Shown one piece after another: positions 1-6,673 of a stretch of DNA of 64,000 bases (positions are counted from its first letter, which is position 1; every line of letters begins with the position of its first letter). The stretch spans positions 1-64,000 of the forward strand of contig JAGPMA010000004.1 in assembly GCA_018053145.1 (NCBI GenBank), in the 5' to 3' direction. Under the pieces are notes generated by a model. The model worked only from the letters and a program-made list of their open reading frames with translations. It did not search any database and had not been told where the DNA came from. Both the position numbers and the translations under genes were made by a program. Origin of the DNA: Oscillospiraceae bacterium (GTDB taxonomy: Bacteria; Bacillota; Clostridia; Oscillospirales; Oscillospiraceae).

Positions 1-126
1 CCCTTCAGCCGGTGCCGGCACAGCAAGTGTTACGCCATCTGCGCTGATAAACGCAACACATTCCGCAAAGCTTTTCGCCAGCAGTAGATTTTCAATTTGT
101 GTTTCCATCATAGAGTAGGTTGCCAT
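1..126 (-). pseudogene. spoIIIAH: spoIIIAH fragment (C-terminal part), runs off the window
   Basis: Read on the minus strand from about 126 leftwards, the sequence encodes ATYSMMETQIENLL followed by LAKSFAECVAFISADG, which resembles the C-terminal region of SpoIIIAH, the forespore-facing partner in the SpoIIIA-SpoIIQ feeding channel. The N-terminal signal/membrane segment expected for the family is not present; its place is taken by sequence of a conjugation ATPase. The frame is open to the window edge, so how far it continues is unknown. An ATG at 124-126 lies in frame but has no convincing ribosome site. Normal operon order would put spoIIIAD to AG between spoIIIAC and this gene, and they are absent. 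The family call is from memory of the motif, not from a search. Confidence 0.55.
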
Positions 127-376
127 ATGCAATGTTTTTGAGAGCGGAAAGAATGTAATCGTGCTTGATCCAGAGCACGAATTTGCAGACCTGTGCGATA
201 ATTTGGGCGGCTGCTTCGTGGATTTAATGAGTGGGCATTACATGATTAACCCTCTCGAGCCAAAGAGCTGGGACACCGGTGGAGAGCTTTATGAAAAAGG
301 AGTTCCGTCAGCATTTGTACAATCCACAAAATTAAGTCAGCACATCTCCTTCCTAAACAAATCACTAATCTGCTGA
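119..376 (+). pseudogene. VirB4-like conjugation ATPase fragment inside spoIIIA
   Basis: The plus-strand frame opens after a TAG at 116-118 and encodes SGKNVIVLDPEHEFADL, then GGCFVDLMSGHYMINPLEPK and QSTKLSQHISFL. This is typical of the region around the second motor motif (DPE) of VirB4/TraC-type ATPases from clostridial conjugative elements. The match stops near 356, after which the frame only reads antisense of spoIIIAC up to a stop at 376. A GTG at 161 could serve as start but there is no ribosome site. The family is normally 600-800 residues, so only about 80 are present and the Walker A part is missing. It is a displaced piece, inserted by recombination or by faulty assembly. Confidence 0.6.
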
Positions 377-519
377 ACCACCAGCGTAAGAACAACAACC
401 AGTGCCGCCAGCGTCACCATCAGTGCCTGATCCTCTCGACCTGTCCGGTTGAGTAAAATATTAATCACCGCGACAATTATTCCAACGGCAGCAATCTTAA
501 ATATGAGGTCAACGTCCAT
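337..519 (-). CDS. spoIIIAC: Stage III sporulation protein AC, 3' end altered
   Basis: A 60-residue, two-helix membrane protein beginning MDVDLIFKIAAVGIIVAV and containing GREDQALMVTLAALVVVL, the hallmark of SpoIIIAC, a small ring component of the mother-cell SpoIIIA secretion machine. GGAGG lies 5 bases ahead of the ATG. It follows spoIIIAB by 33 bases, in operon order. The family is usually 64-68 residues; here the conserved part ends at ISDLFRKE and the last residues come from the junction with the VirB4-like fragment, so the C-terminus is slightly shortened. Whether the product works is doubtful because its partners AD-AG are not encoded nearby. Confidence 0.8.
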   Translation of the reverse strand: MDVDLIFKIAAVGIIVAVINILLNRTGREDQALMVTLAALVVVLTLVVQQISDLFRKEMC

Positions 520-552
520 ATTTCCTCCCGTGTGTATAGAAAGCCTTTATAA

Positions 553-1065
553 TCAAATGAGAACGGCGGCAAGCATCAGCCCGAATGTAAGCCCCAGCCC
601 CGTGTAAAGTTTTGCTCCCTGCCGAGCTTTTTCGGCGCTTCTTTTCAAATCTTCCCCCAAGTGGCTGATGCAGACATTAATGGCCTCTGACTGCTCGATT
701 TCCGAATATCTACCCAGATAATTCCCAACTCTGCAAAGCTCCTGTCTTTCTCTTCCGGATAAGGAAATGCTTTTGTCATTCATCGCACAGCCGCTCCAGA
801 TTTCAGAAAGACTTTCCTCCCCGAAGGTCTTCATCTTTTCATTTAGGTTTACATAATAGTTGCGCAGTTTGGAGTTTGATAATTTGCTAAGTTCAGAAAA
901 TATATCAGGAATCGATACTGAGCCGTTTTTCAATTCGGCGTCAATGAAGCGGAGAGAATCAATTACGCCTGCAAGGCAGCTTTGACGAAAATACAGCTTC
1001 CTGGCCTGTCCTATACCAAGCAAGGTGCTGGCACATATCAGCAAAATTGCTCCCACTACTTTCAC
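553..1065 (-). CDS. spoIIIAB: Stage III sporulation protein AB
   Basis: This 170-residue protein has an N-terminal membrane helix (MKVVGAILLICASTLLGIG), a central helical domain with the family pattern RQSCLAGVIDSLRFIDAEL, and a C-terminal membrane helix (LTFGLMLAAVLI). Length and layout fit SpoIIIAB, a type II secretion GspF-like component of the mother-cell channel that feeds the forespore. Its ATG overlaps the stop of spoIIIAA by 4 bases, indicating translational coupling. Expression is expected under sigma-E in the mother cell, which is known for the family; no clear sigma-E promoter was identified here. Confidence 0.88.
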   Translation of the reverse strand: MKVVGAILLICASTLLGIGQARKLYFRQSCLAGVIDSLRFIDAELKNGSVSIPDIFSELSKLSNSKLRNYYVNLNEKMKTFGEESLSEIWSGCAMNDKSISLSGRERQELCRVGNYLGRYSEIEQSEAINVCISHLGEDLKRSAEKARQGAKLYTGLGLTFGLMLAAVLI

Positions 1066-1955
1066 GTTAGTTCCTCCATGGTATAATGCCTTTTTCCGCC
1101 GCGGTTTTCTATTATTACTGCCCTGTCAAAAATCCTTCTGTCAAGCAATTTTCGATATAGGGCACGCTCGGAAAGGTCAGAAATGCCTGTGCCGTGAGCC
1201 GTTGCCAAAAGTGTTACGCCACAGTTCGCGGCTGTTTCTGCAGCCTCAATGTCCTTGGGCGAGGTTATTTCGTCAAAAGCAAGTATCTGCGGCGCCATCG
1301 AGCGCAGAACAAGGAATATTCCCTCGCTCTTTGGAGCACCGGTTAACACATCAGTCCTCCCTCCCACGTCAAAGCAGGGTTGTCCCTCAAAGGTACCTGC
1401 CACTTCTCCACGCTCATCAATAAGTGAAATCCTTTTTCCACTGTCCGACATCAGACGTACAAGCTCACGCAAAAGAGTTGTTTTTCCAGCCCCGGGTGGT
1501 GATACAATAATTGTTGATTTAAATCCGCCGTCTGTCAGTGCTGAATACACAATGTCCGCGCAGCCGCGTTTTTCCCTCGGAATTCTGATACACAGTGAGG
1601 ATAGCCTCCTTATACTAGTTATCCTGTTATCATCAGTCACGACTGTTCCGCAAAGCCCCAGGCGGCAACCGCCTTCGGCTGTTACAAAGCCCATCCTTAT
1701 GCTTTCGGCATATGTATGCGCGGATGCGCGTGTCGCAATTTCCAACACCAATTGAAGCTCCGCGGCAGTTACCTTATGCAAGGGAAGTATTTCAACTTCA
1801 CCGTTCGGTAAAACTATTGTCGGGCTTCTTCCGATGCGAAGACGAATCTCCTCCGCCCCGTTTGTGAAATTATCCGGCAAATCTAAGACCTCCGAGCGCA
1901 GACTCGGCGGCAAAAGCCTTACGGCTCTGAAAAATTCCTGTGCGGCAGTTTGCAT
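1062..1955 (-). CDS. spoIIIAA: Stage III sporulation protein AA (secretion ATPase)
   Basis: The product is a 297-residue RecA-fold ATPase of the type II/IV secretion kind. Walker A is PPGAGKTTLLREL at about residue 152, the Walker B stretch is ILAFDEI near 224, and the N-terminal region with EEIRLRIGR is characteristic of SpoIIIAA. It would power the SpoIIIA channel from the mother-cell cytoplasm. The ATG at 1953-1955 is preceded by GGGGGTGA. It is the first gene of the operon; upstream lies the terminator of the DUF1015 gene. A weak sigma-E-like promoter may lie around 1975-2005 but cannot be claimed. Confidence 0.93.
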   Translation of the reverse strand: MQTAAQEFFRAVRLLPPSLRSEVLDLPDNFTNGAEEIRLRIGRSPTIVLPNGEVEILPLHKVTAAELQLVLEIATRASAHTYAESIRMGFVTAEGGCRLGLCGTVVTDDNRITSIRRLSSLCIRIPREKRGCADIVYSALTDGGFKSTIIVSPPGAGKTTLLRELVRLMSDSGKRISLIDERGEVAGTFEGQPCFDVGGRTDVLTGAPKSEGIFLVLRSMAPQILAFDEITSPKDIEAAETAANCGVTLLATAHGTGISDLSERALYRKLLDRRIFDRAVIIENRGGKRHYTMEELT

Positions 1956-2040
1956 TTATAGTTCACCCCCGCTTAAGCATATTTGACTTGTCCGTGTAAT
2001 ATTACCTTTAATAACAATTCCTTTTAACTTTTTGAAATAT

Positions 2041-2080
2041 TAAAAAAGACACGACAGCCATAACATTGGTTGTCGTGTCT
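2041..2080 (-). terminator. Intrinsic terminator behind the DUF1015 gene
   Basis: Arms 2047-2060 and 2067-2080 pair with a single G-T wobble (core AGACACGACA / TGTCGTGTCT). On the minus strand the stem is followed by six T residues. Confidence 0.85.
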
Positions 2081-2110
2081 CTAGATATATTTTTGTAAGA
2101 TTTTATTTGA

Positions 2111-3364
2111 TTACTTAATTTTTCTGCACTCAAGATAATACCGCTTATCGCGTGCAGGTCCAATTGAGAAGCTCTTTGCAGGAAAAACTCCACTATCCAT
2201 AATAGAAGGGAAAAGCTCATTTTTGTCCATTGCGGGCAAAAGCAAGCCGGCGCAATGGGGTCTGCCTGCCATCTCAAGTGCTGCTTCGTCATCGTGGATA
2301 TAGTCGAGTTTCCCACCGTGTGTCTTGATATACTCAACGCAGAACCTTTGAGAAACAGCAATGAGGTTTCCGATGGTATGACCTGTTACCGTGATTTCTT
2401 CTGTAGCGCCACCGCAGGCAAGGGTGATTTTGTGAGCTGTTATTCCTGTTTTACAGGCAGCCGAAAAATAAGCTCTTGCTTCCTCGAAATATGTTTTCGG
2501 TTCAGTTTCAAATAAGACCCTGTGAATAGGCTCAAAGGCAATTGATGAATCGTGAATGTTCACGAGCTCCGCCAAACCAAAACGTGCAGGATGATTCTCT
2601 CTTTCAGCAGGTGTCAAGCCTTCTCTGATTGTTTCCCAGCAAAGACGCGCGGTTGCCAAGCTGTGGTTTCCATCACCCATAGCGATGATAACGGGTGCTT
2701 TGCCGTTAAGTGCATAGCGTTTTTCAAGATATTCTGGCTCTGCAAGCTTTTCAAGCTCGCTTTGTACCTTTTCAGCTGCCGCACCGCAAACACGCATTCC
2801 CGTGATATGTCCGCCGCCGTCCATCAGGTCAAAATCGTAGAGCTTTTCGCCCTCTTCTATACTTCCAAACACTTTGTTTTCCGTGTCATCGATGAACACA
2901 ACAATATGCGGCAGCTCAAGTGCCGCGCCCTCACGAATCTTAACGCGCGGTGGAAGTCTTGATTCCACAGTGCCCTCAGTTGCATGTACGGGAGAAACCG
3001 AAGCCGCCCTGTAATCGTATGCCTCAAGATCAATCAATCCTACAAGTCCGCGGCGCTTTTCATTAGCCGTCAACTCGCGCTCAACATATATGTATGAGTT
3101 TTCGATATTCTTGAATACACCTTCTGAAAGATATTTTGCCATTGTTCTGTTTATCTTTTCAGTTTCCTCAAAAGTGTCTTTCGTTTCGAGATAAGCCTCG
3201 GGCAGAATCAGCCGCAGTGTTGACGGCGCAACTCCAACTTCTTTATCGACATCGTCCCAGTATTCAGGCGCGGATGTGTACTGGTCGCAGGCGATTACGC
3301 TCCAGCGACACATATCGACATCCTTTGGCAGAAGAATATCACCGGGAATGAACATATTTAACAT
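2111..3364 (-). CDS. DUF1015 family protein
   Basis: A 417-residue soluble protein recognisable as DUF1015 by its N-terminus (MFIPGDILLPKDVDMCRWSV, then ACDQYTSAPEYWDDV) and the motifs RRGLVGLIDLEAYDY and VIIAMGDGNHSLATAR. The biochemical role of the family is not established; the GDGNHSLATA stretch is its most conserved feature. The start was set at 3364, not at an earlier in-frame ATG at 3424, because GGAGG stands 8 bases ahead of it. It is a single gene with its own terminator. No metabolic partner can be inferred from the neighbours, and the following spoIIIA operon is separate. Confidence 0.85.
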   Translation of the reverse strand: MLNMFIPGDILLPKDVDMCRWSVIACDQYTSAPEYWDDVDKEVGVAPSTLRLILPEAYLETKDTFEETEKINRTMAKYLSEGVFKNIENSYIYVERELTANEKRRGLVGLIDLEAYDYRAASVSPVHATEGTVESRLPPRVKIREGAALELPHIVVFIDDTENKVFGSIEEGEKLYDFDLMDGGGHITGMRVCGAAAEKVQSELEKLAEPEYLEKRYALNGKAPVIIAMGDGNHSLATARLCWETIREGLTPAERENHPARFGLAELVNIHDSSIAFEPIHRVLFETEPKTYFEEARAYFSAACKTGITAHKITLACGGATEEITVTGHTIGNLIAVSQRFCVEYIKTHGGKLDYIHDDEAALEMAGRPHCAGLLLPAMDKNELFPSIMDSGVFPAKSFSIGPARDKRYYLECRKIK

Positions 3365-3542
3365 AAAAGTATCCTCCAAAATGCATTGTTTTAGGATAAT
3401 ATCAAAAATGAGAGCTTTTTTCAATAGCTCAGAGCAAACTAATTTGAAAAATATACACTAAATATTCTGTCGAATAAGCTTTCTTTACTGAAAATTGTAT
3501 GTTATCATCAGTCTAATCACCGAAAGGAGCATCTATATCTTA

Positions 3543-4118
3543 ATGGAAAACGTACTTACAGTAAAAAGAGAATTGATTGCCGCTTATATCCCTGAAAAAG
3601 GAATTACAACAGAAAACGGCGACACAATGGTTGACATAATTATTAAACATTTTGAGTTTCTGCCCCGCCCCGAGGCAGAAAACGACCCGTCTCATAAGCA
3701 AATTATCCCCTATGTCGTCATTTGTAGAGGCGACGAGGTATTTTGCACACGCAGGCTGAATAAGGGCAACGAAACTCGTCTGCACGGTCTTTTATCTGTT
3801 GGCATAGGCGGTCACATAAATCCTGAAGAAGACGGCAGCGGTGACGATGTACTTTATCGTGGCATGAAGCGCGAAATCGAAGAAGAGGTCAGCATTGAGA
3901 ACATGGGGCTTCTGACGCCGCGTGGAATTATCAACGATGACACTACAGAGGTTGGAAGCGTACATCTCGGTCTTTTTTACACACTTGAGGTCACAGGCGA
4001 GGTCAAAGTCCTTGAAACAGAAAAGCTTGAGGGTTTCTGGATTAAGCGTGCTGAAATGTCAGCCATATCAGACCAGATGGAAACTTGGTCGCAGTTTGTG
4101 GCGCAGGCTTTTTCATAA
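3543..4118 (+). CDS. NUDIX-type hydrolase
   Basis: A 191-residue protein with a NUDIX box, GGHINPEE followed after a short insert by REIEEEVSI (about residues 94-122), the metal-binding helix that cleaves nucleoside diphosphates linked to another group. Before the box, IPYVVICRGDEVFCTRRL fits the first strands of the fold, and FWIKRAEM the end of the domain. The N-terminal 45 residues are an extension typical of a clostridial subgroup annotated only as NUDIX/phosphoesterase. Substrate unknown. The ATG at 3543 has GGAG 13 bases upstream, which is long, so translation could begin slightly differently. It is divergent from the DUF1015 gene. Confidence 0.8.
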   Translation: MENVLTVKRELIAAYIPEKGITTENGDTMVDIIIKHFEFLPRPEAENDPSHKQIIPYVVICRGDEVFCTRRLNKGNETRLHGLLSVGIGGHINPEEDGSGDDVLYRGMKREIEEEVSIENMGLLTPRGIINDDTTEVGSVHLGLFYTLEVTGEVKVLETEKLEGFWIKRAEMSAISDQMETWSQFVAQAFS

Positions 4119-4188
4119 TAGCTTAACTAAATAATTTGTGATTGAATAATTTTTGAAATTGCGCAAACACTTTTTTCGAGGTGATTGC

Positions 4189-4377
4189 ATGAGTATATTA
4201 TCTGATGAATCGGAAGTGCCGTTGGGACTCGGCATGGCGCTTGCAGCCAATCCGTATTCCATGAGTAATTTTGCGGCGATGACGAACGAGCAAAAGCAAG
4301 AGGTTATTAATCGCGCCCAAAGCGTAAAATCCAAAGCGGAGATGGAAGCCTTTGTCAGCACTCTTTCCGTTGAATAA
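4189..4377 (+). CDS. Small conserved clostridial protein, function unknown
   Basis: A 62-residue acidic-to-neutral protein with no membrane segment, reading MSILSDESEVPLGLGMALAA at the start and a helix-rich C-terminal half containing NEQKQEVINRAQSVKSKAEM. Short proteins with this plan (SDSSEVPMGLGMAL-like start, then a helical tail) occur in many Clostridia, usually unannotated; this is recollection, not a search. GAGGTG sits 7 bases before the ATG, which supports translation. It lies 70 bases after the NUDIX gene in the same direction and is followed by a very long hairpin. Confidence 0.65.
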   Translation: MSILSDESEVPLGLGMALAANPYSMSNFAAMTNEQKQEVINRAQSVKSKAEMEAFVSTLSVE

Positions 4378-4406
4378 TGAAAAAAGCACAGTTTAATGCG
4401 AAGTGG

Positions 4407-4462
4407 TATAGTAGTATAAGGATGGCAGACACTTTCGTGTCTGCCATCCTTATACTACTATA
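4407..4462. terminator. 26-bp perfect hairpin, probable terminator
   Basis: Arms 4407-4432 and 4437-4462 are exact reverse complements around the 4-base loop TTTC. On the plus strand it is followed by an interrupted T-rich stretch (TTAATAATTCTCTTC...TTTTTAT). It ends the small-protein transcript, but the stem is much longer than most terminators. Confidence 0.6.
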
Positions 4463-4681
4463 TTAATAATTCTCTTCTTTTTATATGGTATAAATCTTCC
4501 AGCTACTCTTCGCGCTTTAACACCGCACAGAGATAGTTCGTTAAATTGCACATGAATCACACTTGACTACTTTAAATAATTGCATTATTACACAATTTCT
4601 TCTTTATTTTCTTTTAAGCGTATGTTATTATACACACGGCTGGTAATTGACCGGCAGACTCAAAATAAGAGGGAGAAATTT

Positions 4682-6088
4682 ATGGAAACAAAATTAAAGG
4701 AGAAATACGGTTTGCCGGTGGCTATCGCAATGGTAGTCGGAATAGTAATCGGCAGTGGCGTATTCTTCAAGGCAGAAAAAATTCTAGGTCTAACCGGTGG
4801 CAACCAAAAACTCGGTATTCTTGCTTGGCTCATCGGCGGCGCGATTATGGTTATCTGCGCTTATACCTTTGCAATTATGGCGACGCGATACAGCAAAGTT
4901 AATGGCCTCGTAGACTATGCAGAAGTGACCTGTGGAAGCAAATACGCCTATTTGCTTGGCTGGTTTATGACCACCATTTACTATCCGACACTGACGAGTG
5001 TCCTCGCATGGGTCAGTGCACGATACACTTGCGTGCTTTTTGGCTGGGATATAACTGGCGGAGCCTGCCTTGCAATCGCCGCATTTTTCCTATGCACAAG
5101 CTATGCGGTCAACGCTCTTTCCCCTGTCCTTGCCGGTAAATTCCAAGTAGGGACTACGGTTATCAAGGTCATCCCCCTCATTCTCATGGGCGTTATCGGA
5201 CTAATAGTCGGTTTGTCAAATGGGTTGACTGTGCAGAACTTTACAAACATCGTAGATCCGTCAAAGAACACCGGTCACGCTCTTTATGCAGCTGTTGTCG
5301 CAACAGCTTTCGCCTATGAGGGCTGGATAATTGCAACAAGTATCAACGCGGAGCTCAAAGACGCAAAGAAAAACCTGCCCCGTGCTCTTGTTATCGGAAC
5401 TATCGCTGTCGTCATCATATATATTCTTTATTATGTAGGTCTTGCCGGCGGAGTTTCAAACGACGTTATGATGAAGGGCGGACAGGACGGCGCTAAGATA
5501 GCTTTTGAAACTGTCTTTTCAAAGGTCGGCGGAACGGCTCTGTTTGTGTTTGTCATCATCTCCTGCCTTGGTACGCTGAACGGCCTTATGCTCGGAAATG
5601 TTCGCGGTATGTATTCTCTCGCCGTCAGAAATGAAGGCCCCAAGCCTGAAATGTTTAAGCAGGTTGACCCCGTTACTAATATGCCCACGAACTCCTCAAT
5701 TCTCGGCCTCTTCCTCGCAGGCTTCTGGCTTCTCTACTGGTACGGAGCTATTGTACTTCAAATTGCTGGTCAAACTCCTTGGTTCGGCGCTTTCTCCTTT
5801 GACACTTCGGAGCTTCCGATAGTAACCGTCTACGCTGCGTACATTCCAATCTTTTTCGCAATGATGGTAAAAGAAAAGGAACTCGGAGCATTTAAACGCA
5901 TTATTATGCCGATTTTAGCTATATGTGGTTGCCTTTTCATGGCTTTTGCCGCCTGCGACACCTATAGAATAACCGTTTTTTATTATCTTATAGTATTTGC
6001 TGTTTTCATGATAATCGGTGCGTTCTTCATGAAGAAGAAGGCTTCCGAGCCTGTTAAAGCTCCTGCAAAAAGCGTTAAAAAGAAATAA
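4682..6088 (+). CDS. APC-family amino-acid permease
   Basis: A 468-residue integral membrane protein with about 12 hydrophobic segments. The first helix carries GIVIGSGVFFK, the conserved glycine-rich substrate-binding bend of APC transporters, and EGWIIATSINAELKDAKKNL with PRAL is the typical loop in the middle of LAT/SteT-like members. It probably exchanges or takes up neutral amino acids; the substrate is not visible. The lysine-rich C-terminal tail (KKKASEPVKAPAKSVKKK) is cytoplasmic. ATG 4682 was chosen for GGGAG 8 bases upstream; the reading frame stays open further up without a ribosome site. Own terminator follows. Confidence 0.9.
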   Translation: METKLKEKYGLPVAIAMVVGIVIGSGVFFKAEKILGLTGGNQKLGILAWLIGGAIMVICAYTFAIMATRYSKVNGLVDYAEVTCGSKYAYLLGWFMTTIYYPTLTSVLAWVSARYTCVLFGWDITGGACLAIAAFFLCTSYAVNALSPVLAGKFQVGTTVIKVIPLILMGVIGLIVGLSNGLTVQNFTNIVDPSKNTGHALYAAVVATAFAYEGWIIATSINAELKDAKKNLPRALVIGTIAVVIIYILYYVGLAGGVSNDVMMKGGQDGAKIAFETVFSKVGGTALFVFVIISCLGTLNGLMLGNVRGMYSLAVRNEGPKPEMFKQVDPVTNMPTNSSILGLFLAGFWLLYWYGAIVLQIAGQTPWFGAFSFDTSELPIVTVYAAYIPIFFAMMVKEKELGAFKRIIMPILAICGCLFMAFAACDTYRITVFYYLIVFAVFMIIGAFFMKKKASEPVKAPAKSVKKK

Positions 6089-6101
6089 GCTTAACTATTT
6101 A

Positions 6102-6133
6102 AAAATGCCTCCGTGAAACGGAGGCATTTTTTG
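6102..6133 (+). terminator. Terminator of the permease gene
   Basis: Arms 6102-6114 and 6118-6130 pair perfectly (core ATGCCTCCGT / ACGGAGGCAT) around GAA and end in a T run. Confidence 0.92.
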
Positions 6134-6194
6134 TGTAAATAAGAACTGCTATTGAGTTGAGTCGCAGTTTTTACACGGGCAGTTTACAAACGAA

Positions 6195-6237
6195 GAACCG
6201 CTCCGGTGAGACGGCAGAGTATCACCCGGAACGGTTC
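6195..6237 (-). terminator. Likely terminator behind hypA
   Basis: GAACCGCTCCGG at 6195-6206 pairs with CCCGGAACGGTTC ending at 6237, with one mismatch and a bulge. On the minus strand it is followed by TTCGTTTG, a poor T tract, so the call is moderate. Confidence 0.5.
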
Positions 6238-6283
6238 ATGTTTTGCGCGGTATATATCAACAGGTGGGCCTGCCGATAAGCAA

Positions 6284-6631
6284 TTATTCCTCGGGAACTC
6301 TGATTTCCTTAATGTTAAAGTCCCTGCCGCTCAGTATATCGAAACCCTTGCTCCCGCACTTCGTACATGTGCCATTGCTTTTAAGCACATTAAAAACCGT
6401 ACTGCATTCTTTGCAAATTCCGTTGCCCGGCATTATTTCGATTTCCAATTTGGTCTTCTCCATAAATGTTCCGTCAACAGCTGCAGGAAAACACTCTTCA
6501 ATGTACATGGGCACAACGGGAGAAAGCTCCCCGATTTGTAATACGATTGTTTCCACTGCGGTAATTCCCTGCTCTTTGGCAAGTTCATCGACCACACGTA
6601 CAATCTCCATCACTATTCCAAGCTCATGCAT
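6284..6631 (-). CDS. hypA: Hydrogenase maturation nickel chaperone HypA
   Basis: A 115-residue protein with the invariant N-terminus MHE (His2 binds nickel) and a zinc domain with Cys73, Cys76, Cys89 and Cys92 in two CxxC pairs (CKEC, CTKC). HypA delivers nickel to [NiFe]-hydrogenase or urease maturation. It starts 42 bases after the stop of the large FAD oxidoreductase, with only a weak ribosome site (CAGG), so it is most likely expressed with that gene. No hydrogenase structural gene, hypB or other hyp gene is in the window, which makes its client unclear; the pairing with an Fe-S/FAD electron carrier suggests a redox unit. Confidence 0.93.
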   Translation of the reverse strand: MHELGIVMEIVRVVDELAKEQGITAVETIVLQIGELSPVVPMYIEECFPAAVDGTFMEKTKLEIEIMPGNGICKECSTVFNVLKSNGTCTKCGSKGFDILSGRDFNIKEIRVPEE

Positions 6632-6673
6632 AGATTATACCTGCCTTATTATCATTTTGCAATTAGTTTAATC

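Noticed and set aside
1..376. Complete integrative conjugative element at the left edge
   Set aside because: Only about 80 codons of one ATPase gene are visible; no integrase, relaxase or attachment repeat was found in the window.
1025..1755. Long plus-strand frames opposite spoIIIAA and spoIIIAB
   Set aside because: Mirror frames of conserved genes; the products show no recognisable domains.
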